Source of the DNA: Hemibagrus wyckioides | Taxonomy: Eukaryota; Chordata; Actinopteri; Siluriformes; Bagridae | Direction of reading: 5' to 3' | NCBI RefSeq assembly: GCF_019097595.1 | Contig: NC_080727.1 | Coordinates: 10,096,501 to 10,160,500, forward strand | DNA length: 64,000 bases | Notes under the pieces: generated by a model | Databases searched by the model: none | The model's input: the letters and a program-made list of their open reading frames with translations, nothing else | What the model was told of the DNA's origin: nothing | Shown here: in pieces, positions 1-30,319 of the stretch | How positions within the stretch are numbered: the first letter of the stretch is position 1 | How the letters are laid out: each line of letters begins with the position of its first letter | Translations under genes and position numbers: made by a program

Positions 1-1082
1 AAACAGCATCATGCTTCATCCAGAAAATAAGAAAAATAACACCATCTAACCCTACTGCTTAACACCCTTCTGTGTGTATGTTTCAGGCATCTAAGTCTTG
101 GTGTGATGATGTGTAAGAGAATGTGTGAGGATATGTGTACAGTATAGGTATACAGTGTAGAAGAGCATTTATGAGGCCAGAAACCAAATTATTGCACAAA
201 TCTGAGCAGAAATCAAGTGCTCAAAAGACAAAACAATTTTGGAAAGCACTTTATTGATTTTCATGTATTCCAACAGCAAAAGCTAGACATGCTCCATTTG
301 ACATGTTACACAGAACACTGGTTTGCAGCCATCTTTCATTACCTCTAAATATTATTGCAATAAACATATATTGCATCATAGCAAATGAAATTAAATATGA
401 GCAACTAGAATTGTAATTAGGTTCATATATAGCAATTTCACTACAAATAAACTAGAATACTGATCATGGCTTACGTAAAAGACTCAAATGACACCTAATA
501 AAAGAGGTGCATGCAAAGAGAAATCTATTCAGAATTATTAAAGTTTAATGGAATACAAGAACTGTGACAAACGGTGTGATTCGTGCCCAATCGTGGGTTA
601 GACCTGCCTCTTCTGGCCTCAGGCTCTTCTATAATGTCTTTATAGTTAGCCCTGCAAGCAAGAAACAACAAACTGAGCATAGGGCACTAACTCTCTAACC
701 TAACTAATACACACTCTCATGCACACAAAGGTACATACGCATTCACTCATGCATGCAACACATGCACATTAGGCTTAGGTTTAATGCTCACAATATTGGT
801 TACAGCAATCTGTGCAAGTAAGTAATCATGCAGTGCTCTGGGAGTTTGATGTCTTTGAGCTCTGTGATTGCTCAGTGACTATTCTGTGGAGATTTCTGCA
901 TGTTTCCATGTACAGAGTGGTGCAACCAACATCTGATAGTTTTACAGAACAAATGTGAATGAAATTCTATACTGGGGTATGAATGAATCAATACAAAGTC
1001 TGTCTGAAAGTTTTACTTTTAACCTGTGAATAATTAATTATTTATTCTGCATTTTTGATGGTAAACCAATGAAAATAATAAC

Positions 1083-1142
<60 letters not shown>

Positions 1143-1688
1143 CTAACCTCTCAAGGCTAATTCACACAATCTCTAAAAGTTCCTTTAGAAGAATATAAGC
1201 TACCAACTTAACAAGTGCTATTCCACATCTCTTCTGGTAGAGTTTTATTTTAAACCCTAATCTACAAAGATATAATGCTTGAGCAATCTGTATCTGAGTA
1301 GCAGCAAACTGTCTGCTGGGATATTACTCATCCATGAAAAGAAAAATAAACTGCATGTTGTTTATTCTCTGTCCCACTGTCTCATGACAGATATTATTGC
1401 GCCCAAATTCTGCTGCCATATCACGATTGTATATTTGTGCATCAAAAAACAATAATAAATTGCCAACAAAGTGGTGAATGTGCCAAATGTCTGTGGTGTG
1501 AATTTAACAAATGGTCACTACACACTGCTCCTGCACTACAGCAATGATGGTCCTGTTTGAATTCAGAGTATGTTTCTCTAAGATGTATTCCTTGTGTTTT
1601 CCTGTGTGTGGCTTGTGTCTATACATTATCCAGAATATTTAAAATCTGGAAATTTTGAGTGTGTGTGTGTGTGTGTGTGGTAGCATAC
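1..1688. other. olfm1 intron 3 (partial), AT-rich
   Basis: No exon or recognisable mobile element is seen. It holds an (AAT)n microsatellite at 1,079-1,142 and a (GT)n tract at about 1,657-1,679 close to the exon 3 donor. Confidence 0.6.
1079..1142. repeat. (AAT)n microsatellite
   Basis: About 21 uninterrupted trinucleotide units in an olfm1 intron. Confidence 0.95.
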
Positions 1689-19488
<17,800 letters not shown>

Positions 19489-19860
19489 CTCCGCTCGCAG
19501 CGGTTCGAACCGGCTTCGTCTGTCCTCTTCACTCCTCCTGGCTTTCCTTTCAGCCTGTGTGTTTTTTATCTCTCGATTTTCTTCTTCAGCAGCGGAATGA
19601 TGTCGGAGCTGGAATCTGCCTCGTGTGGTCGTCACTGATCATTATGCTTCACTCCCCAGTTCTGCTGGTTCCCGTGGCCGCCGGTGGTCAGTTCGCTCAG
19701 GTTGTCTGTCGGTGAGAGAGAAAAGCAGACCGAGCTGCTGGAGCATCTGAAGTTTTCAGTTTTCTGTGAGAAGGAATAGAGAGAGCGCGCGCGCGTCCAG
19801 GCTCCCTCACAGAGACCGGATGTGACACTCGTGCCGCGTGGGACAAATCAGCAGAGAGAT
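19489..19860 (-). promoter_or_regulatory. olfm1: olfm1 B-type promoter/5' UTR, CpG-rich
   Basis: CpG-rich, GC-elevated sequence upstream of the BMZ start codon, with a GA/CG tract (GAGAGAGCGCGCGCGCG near 19,779-19,795). It is flanked on the far side by AT-rich spacer. No clear TATA box is seen. It is called a promoter because it lies next to a confident first coding exon and by its base composition. Confidence 0.5.
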
Positions 19861-20112
19861 GGAAAAATAGTTCACTATTCTGTAATGTGTCATTAAATAC
19901 ACAATAATGGAATAATGGAACGAAATGAAAGACGAAACATCCTGATAACTGAAAGACAAAACCTATGTTACTAAAGCAGTGCAGTGAAAATGCTTGATAT
20001 AAAGAAGTGAGGAAAAAAATGACTGTTTTGTTTGGTGCCCAAATATCAACAACTGTAACTGTTCACATGAACAAGATGTTTTTATGCCAATGGGGCTTTA
20101 ACAAAAAGTAGT

Positions 20113-20650
20113 GTTTTGGTGTGGGGTGGTGGTGGTGGTGTGTGTGGTATGTATGTGTTTGTGTGTGTGGGGTGGGGTGGGGTGGTGGGTTTCTGTATGT
20201 GTGTGTGTGTGTTTGGGTGTGGGGGGTGGTGGTGGGTTTGTGTATGTGTGCGTTTGTATGTGGGGTGGTGGTGGGGTGTATGTTTGTGTATTTGGGTGTG
20301 GGGGTGGTGGTGGGTTTGTGTATGTGAGGGTTTGTGTGTGGGGTGGTGGTGGGGTGTGGGGGGGATGTATGTGTGTGTATTTGGGTGTGGGGGTGGTGGT
20401 GGGTTTGTGTATGTGTTGGTTTGTGTGTGGGGTGGTGGTGGGGTGTGCGTGTGGGGGGGGGTGTATGTGTGTGTATTTGGGTGTGGGGGGGTGGTGGGTT
20501 TGTGTATGTGTGGGTTTGTGTGTGGGGTGGTGGGGTGTGGGGGGGTGTATGTGTGTGTGTTTGGGTGTGGGGGGCGGTGGTGGGTTTGTGTATGTGTGTG
20601 TTTGTATGTGGGGTTGGGGTAGTTTGGGGGGGTGGGAGGGGGAGGGGTGT
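20113..20650. repeat. G/T-rich minisatellite, G-runs on plus strand
   Basis: About 540 bp almost devoid of A and C on the plus strand, built from units such as GTGTGGGGTGGTGGTGGGGTG joined to GGGTTTGTGTATGTGTG and TTTGGGTGTGGGGG. Units vary around 60-75 bp. Several open frames cross it only because it lacks stop codons. Dense GGG/GGGG runs could form G-quadruplexes; this is inferred. Confidence 0.9.
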
Positions 20651-20809
20651 TTCAGGTGTATAAAAACAACTGGATGACAGTTTTAGGAAATATGACAATT
20701 TAGGAAATATAACAACATGACTAATATTTATGATATATGAATAATTTGTGTGATTATGATTCAATACTAAAATTGAGCACATTGGTATTCAGACCTTACT
20801 TCTTCTTTG

Positions 20810-21330
20810 CAGACCTGCCTGATCTATCCAGACACTCTACCCCTGGTCGGAGTCTCATCACTTGGTGGTGCTCACTGCTGCTGTGGATGGATCTGTGTGG
20901 ACAGCCTGTGACCCGGAGACAGCCATGGACAGAGCCACTTGAAGACTATCACACCTCTATGGATCTGTGGTTACATCTGTCAACTTGCAACAGCAAGGAA
21001 TTAGTGTCTATAATGACCTCAGAAACTACACTGACCTAATCGTTCCTCATAAGTCCCTGGCTGCTGTTGTAGAAAGGACATTATTTACATTTACAATATT
21101 TACTGTCCAGTGTCACCCAAATGAGGGTGGGTTCCCTTCTGAGCCTGGTTCCTCTCAAGGTTTCTTCCTCAGAGAGTTTTTCCTTGCCACTGTCGCCTCA
21201 GACTTGCTCATTAGGGATAATTTAAACGTTACCATTTTTTTTCCTCCCTGTTTCTATACTTCTGTAAAGCTGCTTTTAGACAATGTCCATTGTTAAAAGT
21301 GCTATACAAATAAATTGAATTGAATTGAAA
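20810..21330 (+). repeat. Interspersed repeat with GAATT tail
   Basis: Ends GTGCTATACAAATAAATTGAATTGAATTGAA, preceded by TGTCACCCAAATGAGGGTGGG, GGTTCCTCTCAAGGTTTC and TGTAAAGCTGCTTTTAGACA. The same block recurs in the same orientation at 61,175-61,335. The AATAAA-like end and short tandem tail suggest a retroposed sequence. The class is not known to me; it is common in otophysan fish DNA by recollection. Confidence 0.75.
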
Positions 21331-21334
21331 AAAA

Positions 21335-22610
21335 TGAAAATGTTCATGCCTATGGACCTTATCCAACCAGAATTTATATGAACAATTCATGTGAAAGGTA
21401 GAGCCTAAAAACTGTTGCACAATTCTGACCTTGGATCTTAAACACAGTTTTCTTGATCATCATCATTTTATATCAACTTGTGTAAGAAGCAGTATTAAAT
21501 TAATTAATAATAATAAATTAAATGAGTTATGAATAAACAACGGTTTCTTAAAGAGAAAATAGTTTTTTATTAAAAATTGTGGAGGAGTGCCTGGTTAGCT
21601 TGTCCTTGAAACCGTAGAGTGTTTGGCTACAAATTTCATTACTTAGTGTTGAGGCTTCATTAATTTGCAACAGTAACACAACTAACACAAGTAACACAAC
21701 TGTTAATGCAATGAGAGAAAAAGGCAAATACCATGGGCTGGATCCAGTCCTATTTGGATCCAGTGCTATTTTTGAACTCTCAGAGGTCTTTGCTTTTCTT
21801 TTGCCTTTTTGATAGGTAAGTTTAACATGCAAAAACATGCCACCACCAAATTACTGAACAATATCTAGGATGTCAGACATCCCATATATCAGTAGGGTAT
21901 AATACAAATAATCAGGGTGGAAGCCATATTGTAAACCAAATTTGTGGTGAGTAATGCAATTACAACTAGCATTATTTGCAATATTGGTAAGATACCAATT
22001 GTTCATGGACTTCATGTTTATCTTCCCATTCATATTTCTTCATCTGAGTCTTTTTTAATTCAATTTCTTTTTCATTTTATGCAACCTTGAAGACGTGTAC
22101 TACATACAGATCATTTTAATCATCTGAATGGACTGGGCAGAAAACTATTTGATTTCTTATATGTGTTGGAAATGGCTTTTTTGTGGTGTATTGATTGAGT
22201 TTTATTGTGTGTCATCAGACTGCTGATAGCAATGAGTGCTGTTAGCTGGAATACTAATTATATCTTCAATAATGTGTCTTGGGTTGATGGGACAGATAGC
22301 ATTATTAGAAATGCCCTACTTATTCAGTAACTAGGGTTAGTGAGTAGCACCAAAAAGCTGCATTTCACTGGGAGACAGAGATAGATGAAAGGTAAGGTTT
22401 GTAAGACAGCAGGCTATAAACAAAGGCAACCACAAAGGAAAAATCTAAGTGAGTGAGAGAGAAAGAAGGAGGTCTATGTGAAAGATTTAAAATATATGGG
22501 TGAGAGTCGATTGTGTGAGATGTTTAGCATGTCTTTGAGGGAGAGATGGACATGAACTGTGTGAGACAGATGCCAGTGTTTTGAATATCACAAATCAGGG
22601 GGCCTTTGAG
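21335..22610. other. Spacer between olfm1 and cdk9
   Basis: AT-rich. One 96-codon minus-strand frame (21,548-21,838) has a hydrophobic run (LPFSLIALTVVLLVLVVLLL), but no promoter, splice or family match could be seen. Treated as unsupported. Confidence 0.4.
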
Positions 22611-22619
22611 TAAAACAGA

Positions 22620-24130
22620 TTGCTGTGCGCTTATGTGTGTGGGGTATAGATAGGTTTGTCTTTGAGTGAGACAAATGGGTGTGTCTAAGTGGGACAAATG
22701 GGTGTGCCTGAGAGAGACTGATCGATGTTTCTTTGAGAGGGAGAGATTGGGGTGTCTGAGAGGGACAGATGGGTGTGTCTTTGAGTGGGACAGATGGGTG
22801 TGTCTTTGAATGGGACAGATGGGTGTGTTTGAGTGGGACAGTGGGTATGTCTGAGAGGGACAGATGGGTGTGTCTTTGAGTAGGACAGATGGGTATGTCT
22901 GAGTGGGACAGATGGGTGTGTCAGAGTGGGACAGATGGGTGTGTCTTTGAATGGGACAGATGGGTGTGTTTGAGTGGGACAGTGGGTATGTCTGAGAGGG
23001 AAAGATGGGTGTGTCTTTGAATGGGACAGATGGGTGTGTTTGAGTGGGACAGTGGGTATGTCTGAGAGGGACAGATGGGTGTGTCTTTGAATGGGACAGA
23101 TGGGAGTGTTTGAGTAGGACAGTGGGTATGTCTGAGAGGGACAGATGGGTGTGTCTTTGAGTAGGACAGATGGGTGTGTCTGAGTGGGACAGATGGGTGT
23201 CTTTGAGAAGGACAGATGGGTGTCTTTGAGAAGGACAGATGGGTGTGTCTTTGAGTAGGACAGATGGGTGTGTCTTTTTGAGTAGAACAGATGGGTGTGT
23301 CTTGGAGTAGAACAGATGGGTGTGTCTGAGTGGGACAGATAGGTGTGTCTTTAAGTAGTACAGATGGGTGTGTCTTTGAGTAGGACGGATGGGTGTGTCT
23401 TTGAGTAGGACAGATGGGTGTGTCTGAGTGGGACAGATGTGTGTGTCTGAGTGAGACAGATGTGTGTGTCTGAGAGGGACTGATTGATGTTTCTTTGAGA
23501 GGGACAGTTTGGGGTGTCTGAGAGGGACTGATCAATGTGTCTTTGAGTAGGACAGATGGGTGTGTCTTTTTGAGTAGGACAGATGGGTGTGTCTGAGTGG
23601 GATTTTGGGTGCATCTTTGAGTAGGACAGATGGGTGTGTCTGAGTGGGATGACGGGTGTATCTTTGAGTAGGACAGATGGGTGTGTCTGAGTGGAATGAT
23701 GGGTGTATCTTTGAGTAGGACAGATGGGTGTCTGAGTAGGATAGATAGGTTTGTCTTTGAGTGGGACAGATGGGTGTGTCTGAGAGGGACTGATGAGTGT
23801 GTCTGTGTTCAACAGATGGGTGTGTCTTTGAGTAGGACAGATGGGTGTGTAACTGGGAGGGATGAGTTTGTTTTTGACTAGGACAGGTGAGGTTGTCTTT
23901 GAGTAGGACAGATGGGTGTGTCTGAGAGGGACTGATGAGTGTGTCTGTGTTCAACAGATGGGTGTGTCTTTGAGTAGGACAGATGGGTGTGTCTAACTGG
24001 GAGAAGTGAGTGTGTTTTTGAATGGGACAGGTAGGTTTGTCTTTGAGTGGAACAGATGGGTGTGTTGTTGATGTGTCTGACTGGGACAGATGAGCGTGTT
24101 TTTGACTGGGATAGATAAGTAAACTTATAT
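22620..24130. repeat. 1.5-kb minisatellite, GGGACAGATGGGTGTGTCT units
   Basis: A tandem array of ~21-25-bp variants of GGGACAGATGGGTGTGTCTT plus TGAGT/GAGAG linkers. A higher-order unit of about 73 bp (GACAGATGGGTGTGTCTTTG AATGG, then GTGTTTGAGTGGGACAGTGG, then GTATGTCTGAGAGG) is repeated about three times between 22,780 and 23,150. A second ~110-bp block holding GTGTCTGTGTTCAACAGATG recurs at 23,800 and 23,945. Long minus-strand frames rich in THPSVPLKDTPIC are by-products of the repeat. Confidence 0.93.
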
Positions 24131-24179
24131 AAACCCAGGACAAGCCAAAGACAACCTGGTGTGTCTTAGAGCCTATCAA

Positions 24180-25310
24180 CGAGCACAGTCCGTCCTGTTA
24201 TGGTATCACATTAGCCAATTAGCTTGCTATAATACTGAATATTATAGATCTTTAAATGTGTCACCTCAGAGTTATCTTAGAAATTCCTGCCATGTTAGCT
24301 GGCTGAATAAGAAAATATGTGGAAAATCCATCCTTAAATATAAATGCCAGTGACCCTCTTCCTACACAAGAGCTTATTTAGTTAATATGATGCAACGTGT
24401 GTAGGATGAATAAATCTAATTTTATTTATTTTATTTAGTTGAAAAGAAAGAAAGAGGAAGTTGTGAGAGGTGCAGATTCCAGAAGCATTGTTTATTCATT
24501 TGGAGTAGTGTGGATCTTCTGAGAGTATGATTAGAATGTTGGTGTGTGGATATGTGTCAGACTAAATCCCTGAACACTGAAAGAGTTTGATTCCACCTCT
24601 CTTATTTAATTTATCTAATGATCTATATTTTTCCTCCATTGTGCAGGAAGGTCAGTCCTTGAGCCTGGTAAGGAGGACAAACAATTTACCATTGTATGCA
24701 CATATTCCTCTGTCTGACTGCAGTAAAACAGCTTTAGATTTAAAATGTAATTATAAATCAGTTGCTTAATCAACAGATCAACTTTAATTAGCAGGTTAAT
24801 AAGCATGATTGCATAACTTGCATAAGTTTCCATATTATATGTGAATATAGGTTGTGTAAGTAAACCTCCTGTTCAGTTCATTATACCTTTAATAACTTAT
24901 GGTCAGTCTAGATAGTCAACATGTAACATTAGAATATTTTACAGACTATTAATGAATTAACTGTAGATAATGAGTGATCTTTTTAATTAGTACACTTCGT
25001 TATAATGTGCTGGGAAAAATATTCTAGAAAAGACCGAAATCAAGAAACTGGGGGGAGAGAAAAAGGACTGGCATGCATGTGTACTACCCTTAATAGCACA
25101 TTTCCTTTGCTGTTGCCATGGCAACCTCTTGTCCTAGTTGGGACCTGTAGGAAATAAAAATCTGGTCTTTTCTATTGCCCAACATATGTGCAATCAACTC
25201 TCTCTCACTCACACAGTAAAATATATTCCAAATTATATAACTTCATTAGTGTGTCCATCACACATATAGATTGAATTATGGCAATATAATTCAGGCTTTA
25301 CTCAAAATTA
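24180..25310. other. Spacer, unassigned
   Basis: AT-rich. Nothing recognised beyond short open frames. Confidence 0.4.
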
Positions 25311-25329
25311 AATGCTAATTATTATTAAT

Positions 25330-25580
25330 GTTCAGTGTGCAATGGATACAAAAAAGTCTATACACCCCTGTTAAAAATGGCAGGTTTTGTAATGTAAAAA
25401 TGAAATCAACATAAATCATATACACTTTTTCCACCTTTAGTGTTAAATTATGATGTCTAAAAATGAAGTGAAATACAATCAGAAACATTTTAAGGAAAAA
25501 TGGTTCAAATAAACAAATTACAATAACTGGCTTTTTTTTAATTGGGCATGTGGCTGTGCTTGGAACAAACATATCTCATA
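25330..25580 (-). mobile_element. Tc1-like end fragment
   Basis: AAGTCTATACACCCCTGTTAAAAATGGCAGGTTTTGTAATG is a Tc1-family terminus. The AATGAAATCAACATAAATC and CTTTTTCCACCTTTAGTG that follow also occur, worn, at 30,330-30,420. No coding part is legible. Confidence 0.55.
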
Positions 25581-26269
25581 TTCAATAAAAGTAATTATAA
25601 ATCATAAAGCTGTTACTACTGAAATTATTCTGATTATTCCCAGCAAAAGATCATCTGTTTTTGTAGGATTTTCTTCATATCTTCTCGAATTCATCTGACT
25701 TCTGAAGCCATGGTCTGCAAAGAGTTTATTAAGTATGCATGGTATCTGACTTGTTGAAAGGTATCGATCAGAAGAGGGGTATAAAAGAATTTCCAAAACA
25801 TGAGATATATCATGGAACACCATTAAGGTCATAACAAATAAAGAAAAGAGAACTCTCATATTCTTCCCAGATCTGGGCATTAGGATAGGAAGTGCTTTCT
25901 TACAAATAACATCCATGCTTAACCAAACTCACCCCAAAACCATATAGCAAAATGTGTTATGGTGTAATGAGATCACGCTGGAAGAAATCATGAATAGCTA
26001 CAAATACCAGTCTATTTGAGTGCAATACGTTCTACTAGTACGCTGAAGGTAAAAAGTGATTTCCACCCACTTTACCAAAGCATACATTCAAATCGACAAA
26101 GGAATGGTTTATTATACATGCTGGAATTCAGAACTATCAAAGTGGAGAGTGGCTGGAATAAAACAGCATTTTTGTCACCACCTTATCATAGCACACCATT
26201 ATCCTGGTCCTTCCCTGGATGGAGCTTTTACTACCCTGTGTTGTCATGACCCAGCAGGCAGCTCATCTG

Positions 26270-26480
26270 TTGCCGGTGGCTGTCCTGTCACAGATTTTTT
26301 GGTCAAAAGCCTCAAACTCCTCCCAGTGGCCTTTTTCTCCCAGAAGCTGACACCAACTAAACACAACCTTGGCACTGGCAACCAAGAGCTGCTGGCTGTC
26401 AAATTGACTGGCCTTGGAGGAGTTCACATCCTGGGTGCTGGACAGCTCCATGGAGAAACAGCCAACCTCACTTCCAGGTA
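26270..26480 (+). mobile_element. Ty3/gypsy-like RNase H fragment
   Basis: One frame reads PVAFFSQKLTPTKHNLGTGNQELLAVKL, the RNase H start of gypsy polyproteins (known pattern A-F-x-S-x-K-L-x-P-x-x-x-N-Y-x-x-x-x-x-E-L-L-A-x-K). It continues after a frameshift as A-LEE-F. Only ~200 bp is legible. Confidence 0.65.
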
Positions 26481-26639
26481 TCACTCAGAAGATACTACCA
26501 CCTCTTCAACCTTCAACTGCCCAGCTTTATAACCTTTAGATGAGATAAATGTAAATGTAGCGACCAGGCATTATTGACGAGATTCACAAGATTAGTTAAT
26601 AAACAAGAACTGTGACCACCTCTATAGCACTCGGGTAAG

Positions 26640-27180
26640 AGTCTACATAATGTCAAGAAGAAAGGGCATTAGCCATGACCTTGAAGAAAAGCAATTGCTG
26701 CTGCTCATCAATCTGCAAAGAGTTATAAAGATCTCGAAACATTTTGAAATTCACCATTCTACAGTGAGGAGTGTTTACAAAAGAGATCTTTCAAGTTGGC
26801 AATCTTCCCAGCAGTGGGAAATACAGTACAAGGTCAGACCGTTTAATACGTAGAGATAAAACGAAAAACCCCAGAGCTACGTCATGTGACCTACAGGCCT
26901 CTGTTAGCACATAAAATGGTTATGTTCATGACAGGACAAGCAGGAAAAGGTTGGATTTCATAGAAGGGTGGCTATAAAAACTCTTCTCTCCAAAAAGAAT
27001 TTGGCAGCATGATTTTGCAAAACTGCATCTGAACAAACCACAAAGGTTCTACAACAATATTCTATGAACAAAATGGAGATGTCTGGGCAACATGCAAACA
27101 GCTCATACCAACCGTCAAGCATGGTGGTGGATGGGGTGATGATTTGGACTTTTGCAGCCACAGGATCTCCACATACTTTA
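26640..27180 (+). mobile_element. Tc1-like relic, plus strand
   Basis: Starts with an HTH-like frame (MSRRKGISHDLEEKQL ... VIKISKHFEIHHSTVRSVYKR) and continues in broken frames to ...QHDFAKLHLNKPQRFYNNIL and, further on, AYQPSSMVVDGVMIWTFAATG, which corresponds to the GGGSVMVWGCFSA region. The order of pieces is normal but stops and shifts are numerous. Confidence 0.7.
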
Positions 27181-27184
27181 TTTC

Positions 27185-29990
27185 TTTATTAGTATCAATT
27201 ACTAATAATTATTTCAAAATCCATTACATAGTTATTACAAATATGAGTTTAAATATCCCCAAATAGTTGTAGAAAGTGACATTCTATTACAAGTAGTTGT
27301 GGAGCTACTGTTCTAATATGTTGTAATTATTTCCAGCCAAAACTGTTAATCACTGTTCTGTTAATCACTTTACCTGCACTTTAGCAGCGGTCCATAAAGA
27401 TTCCGCCATGCAAATACTCAGAGAAAAATATATTTCTTGATTTGATGAAGTGGTGTAGTTGGTCTTCCTTTTCATGTCATATTCAGTTAATGCTGTCTTA
27501 CAATAGTTTTGCAAGCCTTTCATGCACTATTGACCAAAGTATCCTAATGTCTGACTATGAATTAACTTTACCTTACCTTTGTTGTAAGAAATATTATGGG
27601 CTTACAGCAATACACTACTATTTAGCCAAACAACAATAGTTGCACTTCCAGGATTTATTTTCAGCTAAAAAATCCAGGTCAAATCCACTCTCCAAAGACA
27701 TTTTGAGGCCTACTATCAGACTGTCTCTTGTCTAAAATTGACAATTAGCTATTTATTATCAAAAGCACATGTGACTGCACCTGTGTTCTGTCCATTCTCA
27801 AAACTTAAACAAATAAATACAAGCCAGATATGACCGAGGTACAACTAAGCAAATTAAATGTATATATTTATTCATAGGTTTTGAATAATTAGGGAACTTT
27901 CACCTGCGGCCCAGTGCCACAGCTGAGGTTAGCCTGTGTAGAAGTAGGCCAAAAAGAAATACTTGTTTGCCAAACTATGTGCAAGCAAAAAGTAAAGGCA
28001 ACACAAACAATATTTTTTACAAAAGAGACCTATGTCTAAGTCAATACAGAAAATTCTTATATAGTACTCAATACAGAAAATTTCATCCTCTGCTGCCCAG
28101 CAACAACATCCATAAAAACATTTATAACATCTTACAAACAATTGATAATGCATTCATGAACTTAGATAGACTTCCTCCCACTGCCCAAAAACATGCAAGT
28201 AGGTGGTCAACAGTAAGTAAATGAGCTGGTAAATGTGGGTGTGCATGGTGCCCTGGGATGCAAAGGCATTTGTCAAAAGCCCTTATGCAGAGCCAAGTCT
28301 ATAATCAATGATATATCAATAAATACATCCTGGTTCACTTGGTCATGGACTAAGATTAGTATCAGCCTTAAAGACTGGGGAGGTAATATAGCTTAAAATT
28401 CACCCAGACAGCAAAAATGCAATAACATATTGCATAATTTGGAGCTTCAAGTGACAGTTGAAGACAGTCTGACGCTTAAACATCTAGAGGAAATTAATTC
28501 CCCCATATAGGTACCAGAACAGAGAAGCTGATTTAATCACTGTGGTACCATCAAACTGACATGACACCGGGGTTAGTGAGAATCACTGTGTTGAACAGGT
28601 CAGGATAGTGTAATAGGCAGATAAAAGGTGATGTTGCAGAGTCTCCACTCTGTTTAGACATGGTAATGGTCCACTTTAACTAAGATGGAGTTTTTACAAG
28701 AATGTATTCATTATCTCTCTTAAAGGAGTGCCCCATGTCTGGGTAGACTGCTAGATCCTGACCTGTGTAATCATTTGATAATTAATGTTTGTATTCTAGA
28801 ACTCCTCAGAAGAGTCTTTACAGTAAGCATTTGGGTATCCAATTAGCAAGCTTGCATTCTAAATCTTTTATGGGTAAATTACCCTTGCCTTTGTATTCAG
28901 ATGCCTACATCTGTCTTTGGTGGTAACAGATTATCAGACTAAGTCTGATACTAGCTAGCTAACATTTGATACAAGTAGATTCAAGTAATGTTGCAAGGTA
29001 AAAATAAGACACATACCTGTTCAAATAATTCATGCTAAGTAAGAACACAAGCAAAATGACTAACTAAATAATCTGATTAGAAATTAGCAGACTAACATAA
29101 ATTAAGCTTAACCTATGCCTTATCCTGTCCTATTTTTTTCTCACACAATGTTTGCTGTTCATATACAAAATATTTAGTGAGACCAATTTGTTGGAACACA
29201 ATTATAATGAAAATGTTTGTTGGTCAGCTGAGAATTCCAAATTGTTTTGTGTTCTGTCCGGTGATGTTGCAGCAGTAAATCTGCTGCATAAGTCAGTGTG
29301 TTAATATCTTCCAGTAGAAAAATGTAAGCGAACTGTGGGTTCTTAATGTGAACCCAACCATTATGCTTTATTAACAACCAAAAAGGTGTAATAATATGAA
29401 ATAACCCAGCAAAATAACTCAACTTGCTGAACCCAGTGACTGGGTTATGTAAATAACCCAGCATTCTTGGAGTGTAAGAAGAACAGAGAGTTGTCTGTGA
29501 CTCAGTGTGTGTCTAGGTGGGAATAAAAATAAAACTGTCAGCAGTGTCTCCTCCCTTGAGTCTTCTCTCCCACTCTTAGCACAAGAAGAGAGCCTTCAAA
29601 AAACAGTAATGAGATTTGCAGTATTTGGCTATGTCTGTTAAGCTTAGATCATCCAATGACAAAGATGAGCAGAGAGACCAAGAGAGAGACTGGTTAGTAA
29701 ATATACAAACAAGAAATGTATGGGCACAGACTAAGTGACTAAGACCAGACTGATGACAGACACAGAAGACAGAGAGGGAAAATGGGAATGTGAATGAGAA
29801 AAGATAGTGAGACAAACTAAAAGCACAATGACTACAGATAAAGAACAGGAGCTCTTTTTAAACCTTTTTATAGGGAAGGTTTATAGGAAATAAAATAAAT
29901 GAAATAATTAAGTTCAGTTCCAAGAATAGACATTATTAAAAGAAAAAAAAAGAAGAGAGGATGGAGAAAAGAAGAGGAGATTGGTAGGAT
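27185..29990. other. Spacer, unassigned
   Basis: AT-rich. An ACCCAGCA/AATAACCCAG inverted pair near 29,400-29,465 is noted but no element is defined. No exon recognised. Confidence 0.35.
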
Positions 29991-30007
29991 TGTGGCCGAT
30001 CTGTGGG

Positions 30008-30057
30008 AGGACATGTGTGTGTGTTATAACTGTGTGTGTGTGTGTGTGTGTGTGTAT
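30008..30057. repeat. (GT)n microsatellite
   Basis: Two GT tracts separated by TATAAC. Confidence 0.9.
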
Positions 30058-30319
30058 ATTCCTTTGTCTTTGTAAAAAAAGGAGAGACTGACAGACTGTG
30101 CTGGGATAAAGAGCAAGAGAAAGAGGAAGAAGGTTCTAATGATTCCAGAAAAAGAAACAGGGAGAAACTGTCAGTCACACTGAGGGAATAGTAAAAATAA
30201 CAAAAAGATAGATATTGTATGTCAGGATGTTTGGAGAAAAAACTGCACGCAAAAGACAATATATAGAGACTAATTCTAAACATATACATAGTAAAGATTA
30301 AGATTTATTTGGCGTAAGT

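Noticed and set aside
19489..19635. Longer olfm1 B-form N-terminus starting upstream of MQPASKLL
   Set aside because: The upstream frame is open but its first codon is GTG and no ATG is present. It would bury the signal peptide.
20063..20782. 239-codon minus-strand and 188-codon plus-strand frames rich in His/Thr/Pro or Val/Gly/Cys
   Set aside because: They translate the G/T minisatellite. Its lack of A and C removes stop codons; no domain, promoter or splice signals.
21548..21838. Small membrane protein with hydrophobic run
   Set aside because: No family recognised, no context, AT-rich spacer. A single hydrophobic stretch arises easily.
22620..24130. CRISPR-like array
   Set aside because: Repeats are contiguous variants without unique spacers of constant length, in vertebrate nuclear DNA.
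22921..24179. Three long minus-strand frames of THPSVPLKDTPIC repeats
   Set aside because: They translate the 22.6-24.1 kb minisatellite in overlapping frames. Periodicity is that of the DNA repeat.
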